Shown piece after piece: positions 21,279-31,804 of a stretch of DNA of 64,000 bases (the stretch's first letter is position 1; every line of letters starts with the position of its first letter). Under the pieces are notes generated by a model that did not search any database, was not told the DNA's origin, and worked only from the letters and a program-made list of their open reading frames with translations. The DNA comes from Mantis religiosa (taxonomy: Eukaryota > Arthropoda > Insecta > Mantodea > Mantidae). The stretch is from positions 17,583,518 to 17,647,517 of the forward strand of contig CM060953.1 in NCBI GenBank assembly GCA_030765055.1. The letters run 5' to 3'. The position numbers and the translations under genes are program-made.

Positions 21279-21850
21279 CTACGCTGACATATCTTCAACT
21301 CTTGAGTCATTATCACAGTCATCCTCCACACTGTTCCCATCACATTGTCTATTATAATTTTGTCTAACCTTTGTGCATCCTTTTTCCAATACTCCTGTTT
21401 TGTTTCATCGATTTGACGACATTAATTTTCCAATTCCATTTGTCCAATTTTACCAAATTATTCATTCCGTCCTTCATTTTAAAAGTTAGATATTTCCAGT
21501 CATATTTTGTCTGATGTCTCTTCATATATTCTACAGGATTTAGATGTGGATGTTATGGTGGAAGCCTTATGGTTGTATGGTTATATTTGTGACAACATTT
21601 GGTCAATCAATGTGTTTTTCCGAGTCGGTTTGTTAGCTGAAATTAATCCAGGCAGCTTTGTTTTAATGCTGCATTCATCAAATGGGATATTGTGATTGTG
21701 TAGCTGAGAAAGCTTGCCTCTTCTTAAAGAACTTGACGTTGGAGGTTTATCTACTTGTGTATTATGTTAAGAGACATTATCTATTGCTAGCACTATGTTA
21801 AGGGATATATTAGGATTTAACATTGTGATTAACCATTTAACATAATTACA
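21279..21850 (-). pseudogene. Tc1/mariner-like transposase remnant T4
   Basis: Minus strand: YNHTTIRLPP-stop-HPHLNPVEYM at about 21,525-21,590 is the LPPYHPDLNPIE motif with Tyr mutated to stop and Asp to His; Glu of the NP[IV]E is kept. The acidic C-terminus ends at 21,279-21,281. The + frames at 21,507-21,695 and 21,884-22,069 are shadows and repeat in T5. Confidence 0.7.
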
Positions 21851-22060
21851 ATATCCATTTGTTTATAAACACTTGCTAGGCATATGACTGTCACTGTACA
21901 TTACAGTCAAATGTACTTGGTAGTAGGGTTTACTGAGTATAGGAGTTGGCAAGAGACAGAAGAGAAAGTTGCATGGCAGCTCGCGGAACATGAAAATCAG
22001 TGTTCTGGAAACATTGCGCGACTTTACATGAAACTACTAATTTACAGGATACGATTCTTT

Positions 22061-22344
22061 AACTCTTAATTAAACGTCAAGAGAGGGATTTTGGTTGACA
22101 ATTAAATTGAGATAAAATTCCGTTCCTACTCCGTCTTGCTGTTCACAGATGGCTCCACCTGTAATATTCTGCCGCGTTGAGGAAAACTGCCAATTGTTTA
22201 CGAAGTTTTAAATTAAGTATGTTTGTACTCTTCCAAATGCATTAGGTTTATTTGATTATTACTTCACGAAAACAAACAATAATTAGAACTTATTTTGATA
22301 GAAATTTGAACGAATAAATAATTCTGTGTCGGAATGGAAGACAG
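22061..22344 (+). repeat. Beta core, copy 10
   Basis: actcttaattaaacgtcaag start; box agatggctccacctgtaata at about 22,147, followed by ttctgccgcgttgagg. It ends early, at gaatggaagacagg, where a separate ~800-bp segment (22,345-23,220, partner 35,977-36,860) begins. That segment holds only AT-rich sequence and the common pre-core block. Confidence 0.7.
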
Positions 22345-23225
22345 GCGTACAGAACCACGGATAAAATAAAGGATTCTGAGTTTTTGCCTATGGGTTTCTG
22401 TATTATCTTAAGTGATTTAAAAGAACGAATTAAATTTCTTTACAATGAATTTGCTCTGGAGGAGCATAGAAGTATTTTCTTTTGGAAAAGTTGTGTCGTC
22501 CTGGAATGTTAAACAATCGCGATATATAGAGCATCGGCTACCAGCAAGTTCGACTCACAATTATATTAACCTTAGAAATACGTTGCATATTGAAGCAGCT
22601 ATTTTAGATATTTTATGTTTTTGAGAGTAATAGTTGCAGGAATTGTAATGTTTAATGAAATGGATAAAATGTATGATATGTTATGTGTAACCATGACAAC
22701 CTCAAATGAGAGGAATTGCTAGCTAAAGGTTTTACAGATGTTGCTTCTGCTTAAGAACGTCGTAGAAGAAAGACGTACATTTATGTCTGTCCGGGATTAT
22801 GCAGAATTATTGTAAGTGTGTATCTAAGATGAACAAATCGCGTGTGTAAGAAAGAAATAGCTTTGGCTTTACTCTTCGTCAGATCATTGAAGTGTAAAGA
22901 TGTGTAGTACCGAACTGCAAGTTCGCAGAATCTTAATCTGCAATGATTTAGTATTGAGTATTTTATAAAAGGATATAATCTTAACATTGCGCCAAGGCAT
23001 ACTTCCTCTAGATTGACACATAAGGTGCTTGTCTTTCATCTTCAGCGCATTTTGTTCCAAATTATTCAGCTTCAACATAAGGACCTGTTGTAGGAGATGG
23101 CAAAATATTTTGAAAAATTCTGGCAAGGCAGTGAATTTAAATGCCAAGTTTAGTACTTAACCGACACACAGAGGTGAAAGGATTTATGAATACGTACCAC
23201 GTAAGTGATAAAGACAGGCCATTTT

Positions 23226-23406
23226 AGTTCTTAATTAAACTCCAGGGGGGAACTTTGATTCAAATTGACAAACGCTAATGTTCCAACCGCGTCCTGCTGT
23301 CCACAGATGGCTCCACCTGTAATATCCTGCCGCGTTGAAGAAAATTCGTAATTATTTACAAATGTTTGATATGAACTGCATTTATACTCTTTGCTTTTAC
23401 TTTAAC
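23226..23406 (+). repeat. Alpha core, copy 11, truncated by LINE A2
   Basis: Normal start and box (agatggctccacctgtaata at about 23,306). The core stops after ctttgcttttactttaac at 23,406, where LINE A2 begins. The unit-2 partner (copy 15) continues for about 130 bp that are missing here. Confidence 0.8.
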
Positions 23407-25703
23407 ATGGCCGGGGACTTCAATGCAAAACATCAGCGTTGGCATTGTGGTCGTCGGGCAGGTGCAAGAGGCAATCAAATCATTCGCCAATAGATGGAGA
23501 CCCACAGCTTCAAGTGCAGGGTCCCTGGCAACCAACGCACTACCCGCGAGATGGAGGACTGCCATCAGTCATTGACTTCGCAATCACAAAGCATTTTCCA
23601 TTTCATCTCACTCTTACGTCACTAAACGCACTTCATTCTGACCATAATCCGGTGCTGACAGAAATCAACACTAGGGTTGCCAGTCATGACACCTCGCATC
23701 AAACGCGAGAAGTCGATTGGGAAGGCGTTAGGAGCTGCCTCCGCACTTCCATTCCACCGAACCCAAAAGTTACAAACATCCCGGACATTGAGAGGGCAAT
23801 CTCATCATTCACTTCTATCCTGACGCGAACTGCCAAAAATCTAACAGTTCATGTACCTGCACCTCTTCATCCAGACGTTCTTCCTTTAGACATCACCCTT
23901 CTTATCCGCCGCTCCTGGGCGGCACGGAGACTGTACCAGCGACACCGCACGCCACCTAATCGCGCGCTCTTGCGACGTTTACGTCGACTGGTCAGGGTCC
24001 GACTGCGTGAGCACAAGGTGCAAGCGTGGGAGGACACAATGGCCAGACTGCGCGTTGAAAATGGCGACGTGTGGCGTATCGCCAGGACCCTCAGGAATCG
24101 CAAAGGTCAATACACCTCACCCATCCATGGCACCCAAGGCCTCGCCTATGAACCCCAAGCCAAAGCAAATGCGTTCGCTGACTATCTTGAACGCACTCTA
24201 TGTCCGAGAGAGGACCTCCAGGACGACATCTTTTCCGAACGCGTTCGTAGGGAGGTACGCCGATTTTTTCGACGTCCTCCCGAGGACGCGGAACGACTTC
24301 CCGTCATTCCCCCCAGTGAAGTCCAGGGCGTCCTCAAACGCCTCAAACCAAACAAGGCGGCGGGGCCGGACGGGCTGACACCCCTCATGCTTCGTCACCT
24401 TCGCTTCAATGCCGTTCTTTTCCTAACCAGGATCTTCAATATGTGCATCACCTTAGGGCACTTTCCTCGCGAGTGGAGAGAGGCTCGGGTGATATGTATA
24501 TTGAAGCCTGGGAAGGATCCTGTACATCCTTCCAGCTACCGATCCATAAGCCTCCTTTCTACCCTCTCGAAGGTATTCGAGAGGTTAATCCTAACCCGAA
24601 TGACTCCCATCTTGGGAGATGTACAAGCTATTCCTGACCACCAGTTCGGATTTCGTCCTGGGCACTCGACTACCCAACAGCTGCTACGTGTGGTGGAGAC
24701 AGCGGCCCTGGGTTTCCAGGAACGCGCTTTCACGGCATTGGTATCTTTGGATGTCGAAAAGGCCTTCTCCACGACATGGCATGCCGGTCTGATCTTCAAA
24801 CTTATCCAACTGGGGCTACCTACACAGCTAATCAACATCCTACACAGCTTTCTCAGGCACAGATCATTTAAAGTCACAGTAGCGGGGAAAACATCTACAC
24901 TGAGACCCGTGAGAGGCGGAGTCCCCGAAGGCTCTGTACTATCCCCCACACTATTTAGTGTTTTCATGGCAGATTTTCCAACTCAACCACAGGTCGAAAT
25001 GGCACAACATGCTGACGACGTGTTGTTGTTCTGCAAAAACAGACATATACTCAGAGCCTTCAACCCAATTCAGAGACACCTCCGTCTCACACAAGAATGG
25101 TGCAGGCGTTGGCGGATGTCCGTAAATCCGGACAAAAGCCACGCCATTCTTTTTACGAGGCGCCACACCCCCGCTGACCGACCAAACTTCCACTTCAGGG
25201 GCCGAAGGATAGAGTGGACTAATTCCATCAAGTACCTGGGCGTTCAACTTGATAGAGGCCTAACTTTCCGCGGACACATCAGGGAACTATCGGCACGGGT
25301 GCAGGGGGCTATTGCCTCTCTGTACCCAATGCTGGGTTCTCGCTCGATGCCAGTCCGCATAAAGCTACACCTCTTTCGAGCGCTGATAATCCCACTCATG
25401 TTGTACGCCTGTGAAATCTGGGGCATGGCTGCTGATAGCTGGATAGCATACCTTCAGCGTGCACAGAACAGAGGACTCCGATCCATCTATTCTGTGGGCC
25501 GTTCTTTTCCCGTGAGGTTACTTCACGAAGCTTCCCTTCTCCCATACGTGGAGGACGAAATTAGACGCCGGGCAACAAAATTTTACGATAAAATTCCAGC
25601 TCATAGAAGCGCCCTGGTTCGGTCTCTAGGAGACTACGACGCTGCGAGCCGCCGATTCAGGCTTTACCGGGTACCCCGTATGGCTTGCGGGCATCCGAGG
25701 TAA
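23407..25703 (+). pseudogene. LINE A2: ORF2 endonuclease end plus reverse transcriptase
   Basis: 5'-truncated Jockey-group ORF2. It starts in the endonuclease at MAGDFNAKHQRW (23,407), shifts frame near 23,490, then stays open to 25,703. Visible motifs include SVIDFAI and LHSDHNPV (end of AP-endonuclease); KAAGPDGLTPLMLRHL, VICILKPGKDP and SYRSISLLS, FGFRPGHST, VSLDVEKAFSTTWHAGL, GGVPEGSVLSPTLF and AQHADDVLLF (RT); SVNPDKSHAILFT and KYLGVQLDRGLTF; and a C-terminus ending RMACGHPR. The catalytic YADD is HADD, and together with the frameshift this makes it inactive. The true reading starts upstream of TTG 23,439, so no start codon belongs to the fragment. Absent from unit 2. Confidence 0.92.
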
Positions 25704-26013
25704 CAAAGGAGTAAATCCTTACAGCAGCATAAGCTAAATTACAAAACTCCAAAAGAGCTGTTTGGCTACTAAATTTACCCCATTTTTTAGAAAAATAAAA
25801 CATCAGGGTGTAAACAAATAAGCAGTTAGGCATCCTGTACAAAATTAAAGAGGAGCAAAAAGCTACCTTAACAAAATTTTCTTCAACAAAAAATATAACA
25901 TCATCCTACAAACATCAAAATTAACAACCTGCGGTCAGACCCAAAACATGGGTGGGTACGCAGCAAAAACCTTCTGGCTGTTAACAGCCTGTCAGTACAC
26001 GACTTGGACTTGG
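25704..26013 (+). repeat. LINE A2 3'UTR with terminal palindrome
   Basis: Aligns with the LINE A1 3'UTR. Palindrome GGCTGTTAACAGCC at 25,976-25,989 (central bases differ from A1 but symmetry is kept), followed by a (TTGGAC)2 tail in place of (CGAG)n. There is no TSD; the right flank resumes about 130 bp downstream in the unit-2 coordinate. Confidence 0.8.
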
Positions 26014-26403
26014 ACTGTATTTCAATGAATGATTTGAATTATATAGAGTTAAATTTTAAATATTTTTGCTGTACAGTTATAGTACTTTGAGGTTTCCAAC
26101 AAGCTTCTACCACATGAGTTTAGAAAAATAACACGCTTCCGTTGCCCGTAGCTGTTATTGGCAACGCAACACTTCTAACCCTGAAATATTTAAATGAAAG
26201 CTTTGATGCGAATCTCTTACCTGTTTTCGCTGGTCATCAAAAGCAGTGATATCTCACTGTGCTAGCATCACTCCGTCAAGAGTCACTGGATTTTTTATTT
26301 CATGTGTCGTTACTTACAGTCCTCCTCCAACAAATTAAATCACATGGTTAGAGAAAGGTTTTTCACATACACACAACTTAACAGAGTTAAACAATTTTGC
26401 CTT

Positions 26404-27120
26404 TAATCATGTTTTATTTCTACCAGGTTTGACATATCTTCTTCTGTTGAATCATTGCCATCATCACTATTTCCATTCCATTGCCTTCAAATAAAATTCT
26501 TTCAAATTTTTTCTTCCGTTAGTGTACTTTATTCTAATAGTGTTGTTTTATTTTATCCACATTATGACATACCTTCACCCATTTCAATTGTGCAGTTTGC
26601 TCAAATCGTTGGCGGCAGAAAATTTCGTCTTTCACTTTACAGGTGACATTTCTGAAGCATCCCATGTTTTGTTATCTGTCTACATAAAATTTATAGGATT
26701 TAGGTCCGCATGATAGGGAGGAAGCCTTAAGGTTTCATGATTATATTCAGATAATATTTGGTCAATCAAAGTGTTTTTCTAAGTCGGTTTGTCAGATTAC
26801 AATTATGTTTTGGTAGTATTTTCATCCACAGGTTATTGTGATTTTGTAAGCAATAAAGCATATATCTTGTTAAAACAGTTGACGAAGGTGGTTCATCTAC
26901 TTCTGTATTATGGTAAGTGACGTCATCTATTGTTAGCATCTCATTCCACCGGTGCTCCATCTTCATCTCATGTATCATCAGTGTCACCGCCTGCGGTGCC
27001 GTATGTAGTAAAAGCGGGCGTTAAACGCTACACATTTCATTTCATTTATTGTTAGCACCGAGTTAAGAGATAAATTAGAAATTAACATTACGATTGACCA
27101 TGTAACATAGTTTCAGTATT
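26404..27120 (-). pseudogene. Tc1/mariner-like transposase remnant T6 (best preserved motifs)
   Basis: Minus strand: LTIDDVTYHNTEVDEPPSS at about 26,880-26,940, and IDQILSEYNHETLRLPPYHA followed by DLNPINF near 26,690-26,775. After a frame change, RNVTCKVKDEIFCRQRFEQ and KVCHNVDKIKQHY, then an acidic tail DGNDSTEEDMSNL ending about 26,404. These are the second and third catalytic blocks and C-terminus of DDE_3-type Tc1/mariner transposases. The Glu of NPIE is Asn here, and stops occur in the tail. A SINE tail (26,939-27,046) interrupts the upstream part. Confidence 0.85.
26939..27046 (+). mobile_element. 5'-truncated SINE S2 tail, unit-1-specific
   Basis: Only the last 108 bp of the S2 body and tail (catctcattccaccggtgct to cacatttcatttcattt), flanked by 11-bp TSDs tattgttagca at 26,928-26,938 and 27,047-27,057. 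The unit-2 site near 38,090-38,100 is intact and empty. Confidence 0.85.
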
Positions 27121-27313
27121 CATTTGTTTATGAACACTTAATAGGAGTATAACTGTCATACAACATTACAGTCAATTGTATTTGACGGGAGGAGATTCTC
27201 CCCAGTATAGGACATAGGAGCGTTTAGCCTGGGCTCGCTGAAGGTGAAGCTGAGCGTTCCGGAACTTTTGCGCTGCTTAACATGAAACTACTAAAAACAG
27301 GATACGATCCTTT

Positions 27314-27610
27314 AATTCTTAATTAATCTTTAAAGGAGGAACCTTGGTTAACAAACAAATTGACAGATACGACCTCGTCTTCCTGTACATAGATGGCTCC
27401 ACCTGTAATATGTAGCCGCGCTGAAGAAAACTGGCCATTATTTACAAAATTTTAAAGCCAACAATATCTGAACTGTTGCATGTAACTTAGGTTTGTTTGC
27501 TTTCTTTCTTATTAAAATAAACAATAATTAGGATCTATTTCGATAGAAATATGACCTAAGAAATATATCTGTGTGAGAATGAAAGTCTTCAAAGTTAAGT
27601 ATATTATCTT
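27314..27610 (+). repeat. Beta core, copy 12
   Basis: attcttaattaatctttaaagg start; box agatggctccacctgtaata at about 27,392 followed by tgtagccgcgctgaag. LINE B1 is inserted just past its end, as in copy 16. Confidence 0.75.
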
Positions 27611-27630
27611 CAATTTTTTAGATATTTCCT

Positions 27631-28023
27631 CCCCCCCGCCCCTCTGATAGAGCGCAGGGAAGACGCCTTGCCAGAGAGCGAGAGTCTGCTTCCGAGGCGT
27701 CGAGCGGGCAAGGTACTCCCAAACCCGATCGCCAGCTGAGGGACGGACGGGCAAATGGTAGGCCGGCGCCCAGGCACTCTTCAGCATCCCCCTCTCCCAC
27801 CAAAGCTTCCACTTCAGAAGAAGTTTCTCCTCCCACCACACAGGCCTCGGAGATGCTGGGATGGTTGCAGCAGCTGCTGCAGAACCACGACCGGCGTCTC
27901 TGTGAACTGGTGGTGAGATTCTTTGACACCACGGATTCTGCAGCCGGAATGGTCATTGCCATGGAGGCGCTTGCCTTGTTGTCCGCAGTAAACCGCGCAA
28001 GCCAGGATGGCGGGTTGAACTAG
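27631..28023 (+). pseudogene. LINE B1: ORF1 (gag-like) C-terminal fragment
   Basis: Frame open from the 5' truncation point to TAG 28,021-28,023, about 130 codons. It starts with a basic, Ser/Pro-rich stretch (PSDRAQGRRLARERESASEA...) and ends with a helical segment, SEMLGWLQQLLQNHDRRLCE...MVIAMEALALLSAVNRASQ. No zinc knuckle remains; a short amphipathic C-terminus like this is usual after the knuckles in Jockey-type ORF1 proteins (inference). The same fragment, with few differences, occurs in LINE B2. Its stop overlaps the ORF2 start by 17 nt. The minus-strand frames at 27,512-28,071 are shadows. Confidence 0.65.
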
Positions 28024-30712
28024 GTCTCTGTCCCCGTTCAGATTCGCATTCTGGAATGCGAGTGGCATCAATGGTCAACAAGATGAACTCCTGCATTTCG
28101 CGAGGTCATTTGCTTTGGATCTCATCTTGGTATCGGAAACACATCTCCGACCTGAAATGTCCTTCCAGATTTCCGGCTACCACTGCCGCAGGGTCGACCG
28201 TGTGGGCCGTCGCGGCGGCGGCACGGCGATCTTTGTGAGGAGGGGGGTTGTTTTTAAACCTGTCCAGCTTCCCGCTCTTCAAACCCTTGAAGCCACTGCC
28301 GTCTGCGTGAATCTGGGCGGTTCCGAAGTCCTGATAGTGTCTGCATATCACTCTCCTAGCCAACAGTTCATTGCTAATGATCATCTCTCCATCCTCGCCC
28401 TACATCCCAACGTCATTATGGCTGGGGATTTGAATGCTAAACACCCGCGTTGGCATTCGGGTCCCCGGACAGACGCAAGAGGCCGAGAAATCATCCGCAT
28501 CATAGATGGAGATCCTCAACTGAGAGTAGAGGGTCCCTGGTAACCCACTCATTTCCCGCGAATTCAAGGCCAACCTTCGGTCATTGACTTCGCAATCATC
28601 AAACATTTTCCATTTCACTTATCACTCAATTCACAAAGCGCCTTACATTCCGACCACAACCTAGTTGTGGCTGAGGTCAACTTACGGGTTGTCAGTCATG
28701 AATTCACGGTTCAAAACCGTGAAGTCGATTGGGATTCCGTACGGGTCTGCTTAAATGACTCCATACCTCCTAACCCACCTATTACAGATATACCGACCCT
28801 GGAGACGGCGATCTCCTCCTTCACCTCCATCGTAGGACGAACAGTTCGCAACCTCACCGTTCACACTCCAGCACCTCTACACCCTCACGTCATCCCGCTA
28901 GACATCCATCTCCTCATTCGTCGCTCTTGGGCGGCTCGCAGACTCTATCAGTGATACCGCACTCGCCATAATCAGGTTCTGCTCGCGCGCTTGCGCCGAG
29001 AGGTTCGACTTCGACTACGCGAGCACCGTGTGCGCACGTGGGAGGAGTTGATGTCCCGAGTGAATTTTGAGAATGGCGAGGCGTGGAGGCTTGCAAAAGG
29101 ACTCCGGAATCGTGGAGGAGCACCAAACACCCCTATCCAAGGCACCCAAGACCTGGTGTATGAACCCCAAGCAAAAGCAAATGTGTTTGCCGACTACCTA
29201 GAGAGGACCATGAGGCCACGAGATGACCCCCAGGACCTAGACTTCACTGGCCGCGTCAAGCGGGAGGTTCGTCAATACCTTCGACGTCCTCTTACTGAGG
29301 CGGACCGACTACCTGTCTTTAGACCCAGTGAGCTCCAGGGCGCACTCCGGCGTCTAAATCCCAAAAAAGCGTCGGGACCTGATGGGTTGACACCTATCAT
29401 GCTCCGCCATCTTCCATTCCAAGCCGTTCTTTTTCTTACTCGGGTTTTTAACATGTGTCTCACCCTGGGCCACTTTCCACGGCAGTGGAGTGAGGCTCGG
29501 GTGATTTGCATTTTGAAGCCCGGTAAAAATCCGGCTCTCCCCGCCAGTTACCGCTCCATTAGCCTCCTGTCAGTCCTCTCGAAAGTTTTCGAGAGGCTTG
29601 TTTTAGCCCGCTTGTCGCCCCTACTGGGGGACATTCAAGCTATTCCTCCCCATCAGTTTGGTTTTCGTCCTGGGCACTCGACATCACAGCAGTTGCTCCG
29701 TCTGGTGGAGGCCGCTGCCCTGGGTTTCCAGGAAAGGGCATTCACTGCGGCGGTATCTCTGGATGTCGAGAAGGTCTTCTCTACCACCTGGCATGCAGGT
29801 CTCCTACACAAACTAATCACCCTGGGGCTTCCTGCACACATGATACACATCTTACACTCATTCCTTAAACACAGACACTTCACAGTTGTTGTGGCGGGAA
29901 AGCTTTCTACCAGACGACCCATCAGAGGAGGCGTCCCAGAAGGCTCTGTCTTATCCCCTACACTCTTTAGCGTGTACGTGGCGGATCTCCCCACGGAGCA
30001 ACACGTCAACATTGCCCAATATGCAGACGACGTGTTACTATACGACACAAATAGAAACGCGCGCAGAGCCTTCAACCCAATACAGCGACACCTAAGCCTC
30101 ATTCATGATTGGTGTAGGCTTTCGCGATTGTCTATCAATCCAGAGAAAAGCCAAGCCATACTCTTCACTAAGCGTCACTTTCCCGCCAACCTCCCCGCCT
30201 TAATTTATTCTGGCAGAAGGATAGAGTGGACAAATTCTCTAAAATACTTAGGTGTAAAGCTGGACAAGGGCCTAACTTTTCGGGGTCACATCCAGGAGGT
30301 GACTCATCGGGCATGCGGAGCTTCGGCTTCGTTATACCCCATGATGCGCTCAGGAATGCCGACACCCCTTAAGTTGCACCTTTTTCAGGCTTTAATTCTT
30401 CCAATCATGCTTTATGCTTGTGAGATCTGGGGCATGGCCGGAGGATCCAATCTGCGACAAATTCAGCGTGTACAAAATAGATGTCTCAGGGCCATCTATT
30501 CTGTTTGCTGGAGGTTTCCCGTGAGATACCTTCATGAAGCCTCATCTCTCCACTATGTGGAAGATGTCATTAGGCGCCGGGCCACAAAATTCTACGCGAG
30601 TTTGCCTCAACATCAGAGCGCCCTGGTTAGGTCTCTAGGGAACTATAGAACAACCGAAAGACGCTACAATCTATACCGGCTTCCCCGCATGTCATGCGGG
30701 CACATCCGGTAA
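28007..30712 (+). pseudogene. LINE B1: ORF2 endonuclease-reverse transcriptase with three stops
   Basis: One frame of 901 codons from ATG 28,007 to TAA 30,710-30,712, interrupted by TGA 28,016, TAA 28,541 and TGA 28,952; B2 shows CGA, CAA and CGA at these positions. Order: AP-type endonuclease (FWNASGING, LVSETHL, MAGDLNAKHPRW, SVIDFAI, LHSDHN; residues about 10-220), linker, RT (KKASGPDGLTP, SYRSISLLS, FGFRPGHST, SLDVEK, GGVPEGSVLSPTLF, QYADDVLLY near residue 672, SINPEKSQAILFT, KYLGVKLDKGLTF), and a Jockey-like C-terminus ending CGHIR. No frameshift is present, so decay is recent and by point changes only. Shared with LINE B2 through tandem duplication. Confidence 0.92.
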
Positions 30713-30996
30713 CAATAGATTTCTTACTTCAACCTAAAATTATTACTGTTTGAATTTAATAGACTTCTAAATTAAACTCTTCCTAAAAAATTATCACACC
30801 AGCGGTGCTAACATAGCGTTGCACCCGAGTTGGCTACCATGAGGAGCTACGCCTACCTCCCTTCTTTTCATCTACATTATCTTAAACCACCAACCTGCAA
30901 AACCCCACATATCCTGTCATTAAGTGATTAAGTCCGTGTAGGACAGGTACACGAATGACACACATCGTGCTGACCCTCAGTCAGCCGCCAGCTGCT
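30713..30996 (+). repeat. LINE B1 3'UTR with terminal stem-loop
   Basis: About 285 bp nearly identical to the LINE B2 3'UTR. The stem-loop GCTGAC-CCTCA-GTCAGC lies at 30,969-30,985, 11 bp before the tandem tail. Confidence 0.8.
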
Positions 30997-31116
30997 TGAA
31001 TGAATGAATGAATGAATGAATGAATGAATGAATGAATGAATGAATGAATGAATGAATGAATGAATGAATGAATGAATGAATGAATGAATGAATGAATGAA
31101 TGAATGAATGAATGAA
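30997..31116 (+). repeat. (TGAA)30 microsatellite tail of LINE B1
   Basis: Thirty uninterrupted TGAA units (120 bp), versus three in LINE B2. Forms the junction between the two 13.4-kb tandem units. The minus-strand frame 30,928-31,215 with an FIHS repeat is a translation of this tract, not a protein gene. Confidence 0.95.
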
Positions 31117-31544
31117 TTGTTTTTCATTGTATGTTTTCAATTTTACAGCACTTGCGTATGAAATTATTTGCTGTATAATTATAGTACCTTCAGGTTTGCA
31201 ACAAGTTTCCACCACAGCATGACTAGTAACAGGGTTTGGAAAATTGTCACGCTTCCCTTGCCCTTAGCTGCTATTGCCTACTCAATGCTCCTTGAACGGT
31301 GAAATATTTAAATGACAGCTTTGATGAGAGTCTTTTACCTGATTTCCCCGGCCTTTAATGGCAGTGTTATCTCACTGTGATAACTTCACTCCCTCAAGAC
31401 TCACTGGATTGTTTATTTCAAGTGTCCCTGTTTAGGGAAGCCGTACAGTCCATCTCCAACGATCTAAATACTATGGTTACAGAAAGGTTTTTCACTTACA
31501 CACAACTTAACAGAGTTAAAATGTTTTGCCTTTCATCATATTTT

Positions 31545-31780
31545 ATTTCTTCCACGTTTGACATATCTTGTTCTGTTGAATCATTGCCATCATCACTATT
31601 TCCATTACATTGTCTTCAATTACAATTCTTTCAGTTTGTTTCTTCCGTTGGTGTACTTTATTCTAATAGTGTTGTTTTATTTCATCCACATCATGGCATA
31701 CCTTTAAACATTTCAATTGTGCAATTTGGTCAAATCGATGGCGGCAGAAAATTTCGTCTTTCACTTTACGGTGAAAGTTT
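31545..31780 (-). pseudogene. Transposase remnant T9 (C-terminal part)
   Basis: Partner of T8 in unit 2; minus-strand acidic tail beside ccacgtttgacatatcttg, cut at about 31,780 where the SINE S1 leader starts. The + frame 31,377-31,787 runs across it and is not considered a gene. Confidence 0.5.
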
Positions 31781-31804
31781 ACTATGATACAATAAAGCAC
31801 AAAA

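Larger units (their letters stand above)
17671..31116. repeat. 13.4-kb tandem duplication, unit 1
   Basis: Colinear with 31,117-42,244 (unit 2), offset 13,446 at the start. It begins at ttgtttttcattgtaagg and ends exactly with the (TGAA)30 tail of LINE B1. Unit-1-specific features are LINE A2 (23,407-26,013) and a 108-bp SINE tail (26,939-27,046). Confidence 0.85.

Noticed and set aside
30928..31215. Minus-strand frame with a repeated FIHS motif
   Set aside because: It is the translation of the (TGAA)30 microsatellite tail of LINE B1.
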